Source: Chitinophaga chungangae
GTDB lineage: Bacteria; Bacteroidota; Bacteroidia; Chitinophagales; Chitinophagaceae
Assembly (NCBI RefSeq): GCF_017742215.1
Contig: NZ_JAGHKP010000003.1
Span: forward strand, 740,308 to 804,307
DNA: 64,000 bases
Reading direction: 5' to 3'
Both the position numbers and the translations under genes were made by a program. Shown here in pieces: positions 32,489 to 41,058 of this stretch. A model generated the notes under the pieces. The model was not told where the DNA came from. It did no database searches and saw nothing but the letters and a program-made list of their open reading frames with translations. Positions within the stretch are counted from its first letter, which is position 1. Each line of letters opens with the position of its first letter.

Positions 32489-34079
32489 ACGTGATCTTTT
32501 TATTTTGTTCGAAATCGTATAGGGATAAATAACGTAACTCGTAATAAGCGCCCCAGAACCCGCGCAGGGCCAGTATAAAATCGCGTTTGGCCTGGTCTTT
32601 TTCCGCGAAGGCGATGCTGAGGTCGGTGATGCTGAGATCGCCCAGCACGTAACGGTTCTGCGCAATATCGTATTTCTCCGACGCAATGCTGTCCGCATGC
32701 GCGCTGAGCTGCACCTGCGCTTTCATCATGTCGAACAGGGTTACCTGCGTGGTAACGGCCTGCATGAAATTCTGTTTGTCCTGCTCCACTTCGTACTGCG
32801 AAAATTCGAGGTTGGCTTCCGCCGTTTTGGTGCGGGAGCGCGAGCGGCCCCAGTCGAGGATGGGGATGGCGAACGAAATTTCCACCAGCTGCTGGTTTTG
32901 CGGGTTGCTGTACACTTTCCGCACGGAAGGCGCCGTGTTGGTATAGCCCAGGTTCGCGTTGAGCGTGGCGTTGAGACCGGTTTCGCCGCGGGCTTTCGCC
33001 ACGTCGCGTTTGGCTTCCTGGATGCGGCGCAGGTACCCGATCGATTCGGCGTTGTTCCGGAAAGCCTCTTCCAGCACCCGTTCCGCCTGCACGTTCATGT
33101 CTATCACGGCCGGTGGCAATTCCAGCGCTACTTTCCCGGCGTTTTGCAGGCCGGTATAGGCACGCAGGTTGAGACCGGCGATCTCCATATCGCGTTTGGC
33201 GGCGCCAACGGACTTCTCGGCTTTGAGCGCTTCCAGCTGCAATTGTAATATTTCGTTGCGGGAAATTTTCCCCAGCGCGAATTTTTCATCGGCAATGCGT
33301 TGTATCTGCCGGGTATTTTGCAGGTTGGTTTCCGCGATCTGGTGATTTACCTGCGCCAGCAGCAGGTCGAAAAAATACCCGCTAGCCCTCACGGCGATCA
33401 GCTCCATATCCGCGATGTATTGCTGGCGGCTTTCCTGGTAGCGGAGCGGCTCGATGCGTTTATCCCACTTCAGCTGGTTGAACTGGAACAGCGGCTGGCT
33501 GTACCCGATCGTATAGGGGATGGCGTTATAGAGCGTGGTATTGCGGTCGAAGTCGTCGAAACGCTGCAGCTCCGTGGCCCCGTAAATGCGCCCGCCGGTG
33601 GCGGTAATGCTCTGGCTGAAGGCGAGGTTGAGGGTGGAGTTGTTGTTATGGATCGGCTCGAACTTCACGGTGCCGTTCGGCTGGGTAACGGGCGTGGTGG
33701 TTTTCATGAAACCGGGCAAAGTGCCGGTGAGCGCCAGTTGCGGCTGGTAATTGGAGCGGTAGGTGCGCCATTCCCAGTATTTTGTTTTCCTGACGGTGCT
33801 GGCCTGTTTGGCGGCGATGGAACCGGCGCGCGCCATGTTCACCACTTCGGGAAGGGTCAGCAGCAGGGTATCGTCTGTTTTGCCGGCTTCGTGTTGCGAA
33901 CTGCTTGCCGGCGCCGCGGGCTTTGCGGCAAACCGTGCTCCGTGCAACGAAGCATTGGCGGGGGCAATGAGCTTTGCTATTTGTAACGAACGGTGCCGCG
34001 AAGCGGCATCCTGTGCAAAGCACTTCGGCATGCCGGCGCAAATGTTCGCCCAAAGTATAATGATCAGTGTCGTTTTCAT
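32466..34079 (-). CDS. TolC-family outer membrane efflux protein
   Basis: The 537-residue protein has a signal peptide ending near KCFAQ, an unusually long pre-domain (to about residue 75) and then the two OEP repeats of long alpha-helical hairpins (RIADEKFALGKISRNEILQL, SIASEKYDIAQNRYVLGDLS). It forms the outer-membrane exit duct for the ABC exporter encoded in the same operon. It overlaps the adaptor gene by 4 bp and the ATPase gene by 23 bp. Confidence 0.88.
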   Translation of the reverse strand: MKTTLIIILWANICAGMPKCFAQDAASRHRSLQIAKLIAPANASLHGARFAAKPAAPASSSQHEAGKTDDTLLLTLPEVVNMARAGSIAAKQASTVRKTKYWEWRTYRSNYQPQLALTGTLPGFMKTTTPVTQPNGTVKFEPIHNNNSTLNLAFSQSITATGGRIYGATELQRFDDFDRNTTLYNAIPYTIGYSQPLFQFNQLKWDKRIEPLRYQESRQQYIADMELIAVRASGYFFDLLLAQVNHQIAETNLQNTRQIQRIADEKFALGKISRNEILQLQLEALKAEKSVGAAKRDMEIAGLNLRAYTGLQNAGKVALELPPAVIDMNVQAERVLEEAFRNNAESIGYLRRIQEAKRDVAKARGETGLNATLNANLGYTNTAPSVRKVYSNPQNQQLVEISFAIPILDWGRSRSRTKTAEANLEFSQYEVEQDKQNFMQAVTTQVTLFDMMKAQVQLSAHADSIASEKYDIAQNRYVLGDLSITDLSIAFAEKDQAKRDFILALRGFWGAYYELRYLSLYDFEQNKKITYDTFTEH

Positions 34080-35320
34080 TTCAGCATAATTTCACGGGCG
34101 TTCCTGAATCGGCTCATATCGGAAGTAATGATCACGTCGCCGGGACGCACATTGTCTTTCAGCTCCACATAATCGAAATTGCTCATGCCCGTGTGCACCG
34201 TTCGGCGCACGGCCTTGTTGCCCTGAACTACGAACACGCCCTGGCCGGACGGGCCTTTGAACGCCGGGCCGTTTTTGATCCGCATGATGTTGTTGCCCGT
34301 AGCGGTCACCAGGTACACGTCTACCTTCAAATTCGGCCGCAATGCCGCATGATGCGGCTCTTCCAGCCGTATGTCGAACGTAACGGCGCTGTTCTGCACC
34401 GCCGGGTACACGGTTTGTATGCTGCCCCTGATCTCTTCTCCGTTGATGCGGATCACCACCGGCATGCCTTTCGAAAGCTGGCTGAGGTAGCTGTCTGCGA
34501 TAGTGCCCGTGGCTTTGAAGCTGCCGAGGTCCGCGATCCGCGCCAGCGCTTCGCCTTCGCGCACCACCGTGCCGATGTTCTTATTGATCCAGGTCACCAC
34601 GCCGCCGCGGCTGGCCGTAACGCTGGCCTGGTCCAGTTTCCGTTTTAATTCTTTTACTTCCTGCGCCTGTATGGCCGCCGTGATCTCGGATTCACGCATT
34701 TCCAGTTTCATGGATTGTTGTTTGTTGCGGATCTCGTTTTCGAGCTGTGTTTTTTCGAGCTGCGCTACTTTGAGGTTCATTTCGGCCTGCTCGATGTTTT
34801 CCCGCGTGCCGCCGCCGGCTTTGAACAGGCGTTTGCTGTTCTCCACGTCTGCCTGCAGCGCATTGATGCGCAGCTGTTTGATCTCGTTGCTGCTTTGCAG
34901 GTCGAAATAACTTTTGTCCAGCGCCAGTTTCAGCTTGCGCAGCTCGTTCTGTTTCGATTCGAGTTGGAATTTTCCTTTTTCATATTCCCCTTCGATGCCA
35001 GATTTGTCGAGGCGCAGCAGGCTTTGCCCGGCTTCGACGGCGCTGCCCGCATCGGCCAGCACTTCCTGTACGGACGCGCTCACCGGGCTGGTGATCACCG
35101 CTTCGAACTCGGGCAATATTTCCCCGGAAGCATTCAGTGTATTTTCAATGCGCCCGGTTTCCACAACGGCCGTGGTAACGGCGGAACGCTGAATGGAAGG
35201 GTGAAGGAAGGCGCGCAGCAGGAGCGCGCCGGCGATCAGCACGCACGCCGCAATCAGCAGCAGCAGGAGGCGCTTTCTTTTGCGTTGTGCAACATAGGCG
35301 GCGGGTAGCTCTTTATCCAT
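34076..35320 (-). CDS. HlyD/MacA-type membrane fusion protein
   Basis: The 414-residue adaptor has one N-terminal membrane segment (about 17-37), a lipoyl half-motif, a long coiled-coil hairpin (about 110-235) and beta-barrel domains toward the C-terminus (GTIADSYLSQLSKGMPVVI). It links the MacB-like permeases to TolC across the periplasm. It is the first gene of the long minus-strand run, and a sigma-54-like promoter lies 31-46 bp before its ATG. Confidence 0.88.
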   Translation of the reverse strand: MDKELPAAYVAQRKRKRLLLLLIAACVLIAGALLLRAFLHPSIQRSAVTTAVVETGRIENTLNASGEILPEFEAVITSPVSASVQEVLADAGSAVEAGQSLLRLDKSGIEGEYEKGKFQLESKQNELRKLKLALDKSYFDLQSSNEIKQLRINALQADVENSKRLFKAGGGTRENIEQAEMNLKVAQLEKTQLENEIRNKQQSMKLEMRESEITAAIQAQEVKELKRKLDQASVTASRGGVVTWINKNIGTVVREGEALARIADLGSFKATGTIADSYLSQLSKGMPVVIRINGEEIRGSIQTVYPAVQNSAVTFDIRLEEPHHAALRPNLKVDVYLVTATGNNIMRIKNGPAFKGPSGQGVFVVQGNKAVRRTVHTGMSNFDYVELKDNVRPGDVIITSDMSRFRNAREIMLK

Positions 35321-35350
35321 GAAGGTTTTTAAATTTGTCCGCCCAGTTGT

Positions 35351-35366
35351 TTCAATGAAAATGCCA
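35351..35366 (-). promoter_or_regulatory. Sigma-54-type promoter of the exporter operon
   Basis: On the minus strand TGGCATTTTCATTGAA matches TGGCAYRNNNNTTGCW, with the -24 GG at the right 10-bp spacing from the -12 TTG; the one key mismatch is A for C at -12. It precedes the adaptor gene, and an NtrC-type activator is encoded in the same operon. Confidence 0.6.
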
Positions 35367-35414
35367 GAATTAAATATTTATAAATCAATTTGTTATGAAA
35401 AATCAATGAGCGGT

Positions 35415-35436
35415 TTTTGTCCGATATCGGACAAAA
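35415..35436. promoter_or_regulatory. Perfect 22-bp palindrome, candidate activator site 1
   Basis: This is a perfect dyad with core GTCCGATATCGGAC. It lies about 50-70 bp upstream of the sigma-54-like promoter and shares TCCGnTATCGGA with the adjacent second palindrome. This fits an upstream activating sequence for the NtrC-type regulator. Confidence 0.6.
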
Positions 35437-35454
35437 TTTCCGTTATCGGAAATT
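35435..35454. promoter_or_regulatory. Second palindrome, candidate activator site 2
   Basis: AATTTCCG and CGGAAATT flank TTAT, giving the core TCCGTTATCGGA. Its centre is 19 bp from the centre of the first palindrome, close to two helical turns, as expected for cooperative binding of activator dimers. It could also affect the divergent GH5 gene. Confidence 0.55.
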
Positions 35455-35531
35455 CAAATTCACGCCCTGAGAGCAAACCTTGACGGGAATATATTATTTT
35501 GAGGCAGTCATTACTTAAATTTTAAAATTCC

Positions 35532-37271
35532 ATGTACACAGTTTTGAAAACTATGCTCTGCGCATTGCTTTCCCTCATACCCGTTACCGGCATTTTCGCG
35601 CAGGGTTATCTCAGGGCCTCCGGCCAGCAGATCGTCAACGAAAAAGGCGGGAACGTTTTACTCCGCGGTATCGGCCTGGGCGGCTGGATGCTCCAGGAAG
35701 GATACATGTTGCGCGTGCCCCGCGAAGGCCAGCAGTACCGCATCAAAGAACGGATCGCCGAACTGGTGGGCGCCGAAAAAACACAGGCGTTCTACGACGC
35801 ATGGCTGGCCAATCACACCACCCGGGCAGACATTGAGGCCATGAAAAAATGGGGCTTCAATTCCGTCCGCCTGCCCATGCACTTCAACCTGTACACGCTG
35901 CCGGCGGATAAAGAGCCCGTGGCAGGGCAGGACACCTGGATCGAAAAAGGGTTTACCATGACCGACAGCCTGCTGGCCTGGTGCAAAGACAACGGCATTT
36001 ATCTCATCCTCGACCTGCACGCTGCGCCCGGCGGCCAGGGCAACGACTTCAACATTTCCGACCGCGACGGCTCCAAACCTTCGCTCTGGGAAGATGAAAG
36101 GCATCAGCGCAAAACCGTGGCGCTTTGGCGAAAACTCGCCGAGCGGTACAAAAACGAGCCCTGGATCGGCGCGTACGACATCATCAACGAGCCCAACTTC
36201 GGCTTCACCGATCCGAAGGGCGATAAAAACGGCACGAAGGAAAAAGACAACTCCCGCCTGCGGAAACTCATGGTAGAGATCACCGCGGCCATCCGCGAAG
36301 TGGACCAAAACCATATCGTGATCATCGAAGGCAATGGCTGGGGCAACAATTACAACGGGGTGTTGCCGCTCTGGGACAAAAACATGGTAATGAGTTTCCA
36401 TAAATACTGGAACTACAACGACGAAAAATCCATCGCGCACATCCTGCGTTACCGCCAAGAAAACAACGTGCCGGTATGGATCGGCGAAACCGGCGAAAAC
36501 TCCAATGTATGGTTCACCGAAGCCATTCGCCTGATGGAAACGAACAACATCGGCTGGGCCTGGTGGCCGCTGAAAAAGATCGGCATCAACAACCCGCTGG
36601 AAGTAAAAAACAATGCGAATTACCAGCAGGTGCTTGCTTACTGGCTGAACAATTCCAATCTCAAACCTTCCGCTGATTCCGCGTACCAGGGCCTGATGGA
36701 ACTGGCCAACGCAACCAATTTCCGCAATAATGTGCCGCACAAAGACGTGCTGGACGCGATGCTGCGCCAGCCCGCCAATCCGGAGGCGGTTCCTTACGCG
36801 AAAGTGGATGTAAAAAAGGGCGTTGTGATACCCGCGGCGGAATACGATCTTGGTGCGAACGGTTATGCGTATTATGATATGGACACCGCGAATTACCGCG
36901 TGTCTAACCCCAATCACACCGGCGGCAACCGCGGCGGCGCATTCCGGAACGATGGCGTGGATATCCGTCGAGAAGAGGGCGGCTTCGCCATCGTGAATAT
37001 CGAAAAAGGAGAGTGGCTGCAATACACGGTAAACGTGCCGAAAAAAGCCAGTTTTACCGTAAAACTGCTGGTGTCTGCAGGCAAAGAAGGCGGCAGCATT
37101 CAGCTGCTGGGCGATGGCGGTACGCCGCTGGCCCCCGCAAAAAACATCGCGGTGAAAGAAGGGTGGCAGGAACTGGAAATACCCAACGTGTCCCTGAAAA
37201 AAGGCGAACAAACGCTGCGCCTGCTGGCGGATACGGGCGGTTACAGCCTGAAGGAGATCCGGTTCGAGTAA
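35532..37271 (+). CDS. Secreted GH5 glucanase with C-terminal carbohydrate-binding module
   Basis: The 579-residue protein has a signal peptide ending near IFAQ and a GH5-type (beta/alpha)8 barrel. The acid/base Glu is in YDIINEPNFGF (about residue 220), and the nucleophile Glu is in VWIGETGENSN (about 319). After a helical linker, the C-terminal 140 or so residues form a CBM6-like beta-sandwich (NTANYRVSNPNHTGGNRGG, IEKGEWLQYTVNVPKKA). The enzyme should cleave beta-glucan or a similar plant or fungal polymer. It is followed about 110 bp later by the PL6-type lyase gene on the same strand, suggesting a small carbohydrate-use locus without SusC/D. Confidence 0.85.
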   Translation: MYTVLKTMLCALLSLIPVTGIFAQGYLRASGQQIVNEKGGNVLLRGIGLGGWMLQEGYMLRVPREGQQYRIKERIAELVGAEKTQAFYDAWLANHTTRADIEAMKKWGFNSVRLPMHFNLYTLPADKEPVAGQDTWIEKGFTMTDSLLAWCKDNGIYLILDLHAAPGGQGNDFNISDRDGSKPSLWEDERHQRKTVALWRKLAERYKNEPWIGAYDIINEPNFGFTDPKGDKNGTKEKDNSRLRKLMVEITAAIREVDQNHIVIIEGNGWGNNYNGVLPLWDKNMVMSFHKYWNYNDEKSIAHILRYRQENNVPVWIGETGENSNVWFTEAIRLMETNNIGWAWWPLKKIGINNPLEVKNNANYQQVLAYWLNNSNLKPSADSAYQGLMELANATNFRNNVPHKDVLDAMLRQPANPEAVPYAKVDVKKGVVIPAAEYDLGANGYAYYDMDTANYRVSNPNHTGGNRGGAFRNDGVDIRREEGGFAIVNIEKGEWLQYTVNVPKKASFTVKLLVSAGKEGGSIQLLGDGGTPLAPAKNIAVKEGWQELEIPNVSLKKGEQTLRLLADTGGYSLKEIRFE

Positions 37272-37299
37272 GCTGTTAAAATCATACCAGGAAAGATCA

Positions 37300-37325
37300 A
37301 TCGGGGATCAACATCCGATCGGGGA
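37300..37325 (+). repeat. Direct repeat of ATCGGGGA
   Basis: Two exact copies of ATCGGGGA (37300-37307 and 37318-37325) lie 18 bp apart, directly upstream of the PL6 gene's inverted repeat. They may be tandem regulator half-sites. Confidence 0.35.
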
Positions 37326-37375
37326 ATTGCTTTAATTGTGGTAGCATATTTTGTGCTCACAGTTAAAGCAATTCC
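37323..37375. repeat. 13-bp perfect inverted repeat around a promoter-like element
   Basis: GGAATTGCTTTAA at 37323-37335 is repeated exactly, inverted, at 37363-37375, just 5 bp before the PL6 ATG. The 27-bp spacer holds TTG and CATATTTTG, which resemble a Bacteroidota -33/-7 pair although the spacing is short. It could be a DNA operator or a 5'-leader hairpin hiding the start codon. Confidence 0.6.
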
Positions 37376-37380
37376 ACTTT

Positions 37381-40300
37381 ATGAAAAAAAAGCTACACCT
37401 TTTTTTATTGCTTCTTATTGCCCTGAAAGTACCGGCGGCCGTGATACCGGTCAATTCGCTGACAGCCCTTCAAACGGCTATCAACAACGCGGTTCCGGGC
37501 GATGTGATCGTGCTCGCCAACGGCGTGTACACGGCAACGTCAGACATTACCATCAACAAAAAGGGCACTAAAGACAAGCCCATCGTGATCACCGCCGCCA
37601 CTACCGGCGGGGTGGAGCTGAAAGGCACGGGCGGTTTCAACATCGTCAGTCCCGCGAGCTACATCGTGGTGCAGGGATTTTATTTCACGCACAATGCGGG
37701 GCGCGCCAAAACGGCCAGCGGCACTACATTCTGCCGGTTCTCGCACAACATTTTCGAAAACCCCGGCGATGGCGACAATCTCACCATTTCCGGCAGCGAT
37801 CACGAAGTGGATTACAACACTTTCCGGCATAAAGACGCGATGGCGCGTTTTCTCGCCATCCGTGGCTCCGGCAGCCAGATAGCGCAGCGCCTGCACATTC
37901 ATCACAACTATTTTTACGATCACAAACCACAAGGCGCCAACGGAGCGGAAAGTTTCCAGTTCGGGCTCAGCGGCTTCAGTATGTCGCTCAGCAACAGTAT
38001 TGTCGAATACAACGTGTTCGAAGCGCTGGACGGTGAAAACGAGGCGATTTCCATCAAAGCGGGCGGCATCGTGATCCGTTACAACACCATCCGCGATTGT
38101 CCCGGCCAGCTTACGCTGCGCCACGGCAATCACAACGACGTGTATGGCAACTACTTCCTGAACACGCCCGGCATCCGCATTTTCGGGGACGATCATAACG
38201 TGTTCAGTAATCATTTCGAGAACTGCAATCCCGCCATCAACATCGGCAACGGCGACGGCGAGGTGGCGGACGGGGCGGCGCTTACGGCGCACGACCGGCC
38301 GGACAGGGTGCTCATTGGTTTTAACACGATGGTGGACAATCCCGTGAACTATGTGCTGGCCAGCCGTACCAACGGTTTGGGGGCCACTTACGTTTCATTC
38401 GTCCACAACATCATCCAGGGAGGCGGCAATGCCGCGAGGATCTCCGGGCCGTACCCGAACGCGGTATGGAAGGGCAATATTTTGCACAACGTTCCCGCAT
38501 TGGGCAACATGCCGGCGGAAGGCGCAATAACCGCGGACCCGTTGCTGGCAAGGGACCTCACGGGCACATACCATCTTCAGGCCGGCAGCCCGGCCATTGG
38601 CGCGGCGGACTCGCTTTTCCCGGTAGTGCTGCATGATATGGACGGGCAGGCCAGAACGCAGCCGCTGGACGCGGGGGCAGACCAGGTATCCGCTTCACCC
38701 GTAACCGCGCGCATCCTTACCAGCGCGGATGTGGGGCATCTCGCGGCGGCCGGCAAACCCGTGGCGGGCGTAAGCAGTCCTGCCAACGGCGCGGTGCTCG
38801 ATGGCGGTATTGTGTTGCCCATTACCGCGGAAACCGTTTCGTTGGGAGACAGCATTGTGCGGGTGGATTTTTTTATCGACGGGGCGAAAGCGGGGGAGGC
38901 GCTTGCACGCCCTTTTGTTTTTAACTGGCAAACGGAAGAAGGCGCGCATACCATCGGCGTAAAAGCATTCGGCGCAAACGGCGCGGAAAGCGACACCGCG
39001 AACATCAGCGTGATCGTGAACGCCATTGGCACAAACGTGCGCATCGTTTCGCCGGTACAGAACGCCCTGCTCACTACGCCGCTGAACCTCACCATCAGCG
39101 CGGAAGCCGCCGATTCCATCAGCGGTGTACAACGCGTGGAGTTTTATAACGGGAGCACCTTTTTGGGCGCCGATTCCAGCAGTCCGTACGAATATGTATG
39201 GAACAACGTTCCCGCATCTGCTTATACCTTGCAGGCAAAAGCGGTGAACAATAACGGGAAAACCGCGGTGTCCACGCCGGTAAAGATCGCCGTGCAAACG
39301 CCTTCCGCCACATCGTTCGACATTACAGACAATGGCGGCGTAATCACCGGCCAGTACCCGAACACCACCAAACCCACGGAAGACGTGCCTTCGCTCATCG
39401 ACAACACCACCGCCACCAAATATTACCGCAGCGGAAGAACCGCGCTATGGGTGCGTTACCAGTCCACCACGCCCGCGATCGTAGTGCGTTACACGATCAG
39501 TTCCGCCAACGACGTGCCCGGCCGTGACCCGAAAGACTGGCAGCTGCAGGGCTCCAGCAACGGCAGTAGCTGGACGACGTTGGACACGCGTACCGGCGAG
39601 GCTTTCACCGGTCGCAAACAAACGCGTTCCTTTACCGTGGCCAACGAAACGGCGTATTCATTTTATCGTCTCAATATCACTTCCAACAACGGCGAAACCG
39701 GCACGCAGTTTTCCGAATGGGAACTGTATGAAAGAAAACGCCAGACCGTTATGCTCGACAGCATCGGCGACCTCGCTTACGGCGAGCCGCCGGTGATACT
39801 GAACGCCTTGTCCAGCGCAGACCTGCCGGTTACGCTCGAAGTGGTTTCCGGTCCTGCGCAGTTAGAGGATTCGCTGCTGACCGTAACAGGAACCGGCGTT
39901 GTGACCGTGCGCGCATTTCAGCCGGGCGACGCCAACTTCTTCCCCGGCGATACCACTATCACCTTTACCGTTCACAAAGCGGAACAAAGCGTGTACTTCA
40001 AAGAGATCGGCGACAGGACCTACGGCGATTCCGCTTTCCCGCTGATGGCGAACGTAACATCCGGGCTGCCGGTGCATTTCAGGATCATATCCGGCCCGGC
40101 CGCGCTGGACGGCTCGCTGCTGCACATCACCGGTGCAGGCGAGGTAACGGTGATGGCGGTGCAGGAAGGCAATGAAAACTATTCCGCCGATTCGCTGGAG
40201 CAAACGTTCACCGTACACAAAGCCACGCAAACCGTAACGTTCCCGGTGATTGCGCCGCGCATCAAATACCAGACGGTAACACTGACTGCCGGCGCTTCCA

Positions 40301-40731
40301 GCGGTTTACCGGTGACGTATTCGCTGGTGGCCGGTTCTGGCGTGATAACGGGCAACCAGGTCCGGCTGACCGGTGAAGGCATTGTGGTGATAAAAGCCAC
40401 GCAGGCGGGAAATGAAAATATTGAAGCGGCTTCCGCCGAGCAAAACATCCTGGTGCTGGGCGCGGGCCTTATCAAAGACCCGGTGGAGATCACCGTGTAT
40501 CCCAATCCCACGTCCGGCCCGGTGCGCGTACGTCTCGACGATAAAAAAGACCGAACCTACACCTTCCGCATCATCGACCGGATGGGCAACCAGGTGGCCA
40601 TCGCTACCATCCCGGCGGGGCAAAGCACGCGTGAGATAAGTTTCGACCTCAGCAGCCGCCGGGACGACTTGTATTTCCTGCACGTCAGTGACGGCGTGGG
40701 CACAACGGTGCGAGTGATCATTAAATATTAA
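37381..40731 (+). CDS. Large secreted PL6-type polysaccharide lyase with T9SS sorting tail
   Basis: The 1116-residue protein has a signal peptide (MKKKLHLFLLLLIALKVPAA) and a chondroitinase B/alginate lyase beta-helix (about 20-440; LTLRHGNHNDVYGNYFLN carries the RHG active-site region). Two Ig-like modules follow (about 463-543 and 550-640), then an F5/8 type C discoidin-like domain (643-785) and three MBG-like repeats of about 80 residues (786-1023). The C-terminus is a type IX secretion sorting domain starting EITVYPNPTSGPVRV. It should be secreted across the outer membrane and cut alginate or a sulfated uronic glycan. The ATG at 37381 is chosen because it begins the signal peptide. Confidence 0.85.
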   Translation: MKKKLHLFLLLLIALKVPAAVIPVNSLTALQTAINNAVPGDVIVLANGVYTATSDITINKKGTKDKPIVITAATTGGVELKGTGGFNIVSPASYIVVQGFYFTHNAGRAKTASGTTFCRFSHNIFENPGDGDNLTISGSDHEVDYNTFRHKDAMARFLAIRGSGSQIAQRLHIHHNYFYDHKPQGANGAESFQFGLSGFSMSLSNSIVEYNVFEALDGENEAISIKAGGIVIRYNTIRDCPGQLTLRHGNHNDVYGNYFLNTPGIRIFGDDHNVFSNHFENCNPAINIGNGDGEVADGAALTAHDRPDRVLIGFNTMVDNPVNYVLASRTNGLGATYVSFVHNIIQGGGNAARISGPYPNAVWKGNILHNVPALGNMPAEGAITADPLLARDLTGTYHLQAGSPAIGAADSLFPVVLHDMDGQARTQPLDAGADQVSASPVTARILTSADVGHLAAAGKPVAGVSSPANGAVLDGGIVLPITAETVSLGDSIVRVDFFIDGAKAGEALARPFVFNWQTEEGAHTIGVKAFGANGAESDTANISVIVNAIGTNVRIVSPVQNALLTTPLNLTISAEAADSISGVQRVEFYNGSTFLGADSSSPYEYVWNNVPASAYTLQAKAVNNNGKTAVSTPVKIAVQTPSATSFDITDNGGVITGQYPNTTKPTEDVPSLIDNTTATKYYRSGRTALWVRYQSTTPAIVVRYTISSANDVPGRDPKDWQLQGSSNGSSWTTLDTRTGEAFTGRKQTRSFTVANETAYSFYRLNITSNNGETGTQFSEWELYERKRQTVMLDSIGDLAYGEPPVILNALSSADLPVTLEVVSGPAQLEDSLLTVTGTGVVTVRAFQPGDANFFPGDTTITFTVHKAEQSVYFKEIGDRTYGDSAFPLMANVTSGLPVHFRIISGPAALDGSLLHITGAGEVTVMAVQEGNENYSADSLEQTFTVHKATQTVTFPVIAPRIKYQTVTLTAGASSGLPVTYSLVAGSGVITGNQVRLTGEGIVVIKATQAGNENIEAASAEQNILVLGAGLIKDPVEITVYPNPTSGPVRVRLDDKKDRTYTFRIIDRMGNQVAIATIPAGQSTREISFDLSSRRDDLYFLHVSDGVGTTVRVIIKY

Positions 40732-40749
40732 GATGGTATGTCTATATGT

Positions 40750-40790
40750 AGCGCCGGGCGGGATCTTCCATTCCGGCGCTGTTATTTTTC
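40750..40790 (+). terminator. Intrinsic terminator after the PL6 gene
   Basis: AGCGCCGG and CCGGCGCT form a perfect stem around a 15-base loop, followed by a T-rich tract, 18 bp after the stop codon. Confidence 0.8.
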
Positions 40791-40831
40791 CTACGGCCAT
40801 TGTGATGGTATTTTGCTTTTCATAAAAAAGC

Positions 40832-40948
40832 CTGCCGGTGAACGCTGTGAAATAACCGGGAACCCGCCACGGTAAGTATAGGTTGAGCCGGACCCTGATG
40901 GGGTGGTGAAACGGGTGAATATCCTATCAGGACTGGTTGTGGCGGCAG
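40832..40948 (+). other. Structured intergenic element, candidate RNA
   Basis: The 327-bp gap between the PL6 gene and the next gene holds a set of compatible helices beyond the terminator. CCGGT pairs with ACCGG (40835-40859). CCGCCAC (40864-40870) pairs with GTGGCGG (40939-40945). Inside the latter, ATAGG (40878-40882) pairs with CCTAT (40923-40927), and ACCC-TGATG-GGGT is a hairpin at 40892-40904. An alternative outer pair CTGCCG/CGGCAG competes with the second helix, as in a switch. The 5' part (GCCGGTGAA...CCGG...CCCGCCAC) recalls the cobalamin riboswitch core, but the rest does not match and no B12 gene follows. No coding frame is convincing here. Confidence 0.4.
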
Positions 40949-41058
40949 TATTGCCCGGATCATACGCGGCCGAAATGACCCCTGAACAACATAAAATTAT
41001 GAAGTAATAAAAATTTAATATATATTAGTAGTGAAAATTGCTTATTTAGCTACCGGAT

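Noticed and set aside
35480..35501. Housekeeping promoter of the GH5 gene (TTG and TATTTTG)
   Set aside because: The -7-like element is one base short of TAnnTTTG and the spacing is not ideal, so it was left out of the feature list.
37323..37375. Invertible (phase-variable) promoter
   Set aside because: The spacer between the arms is only 27 bp, far shorter than known Bacteroidota invertible promoters, and no site-specific recombinase gene is nearby. An operator or hairpin role is more likely.
40832..40948. Cobalamin riboswitch
   Set aside because: Only the GCCGGTGAA...CCGG...CCCGCCAC portion resembles it. The B12 box is not convincing, the peripheral stems differ, and no cobalamin gene follows. 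It was kept as an unassigned structured element.
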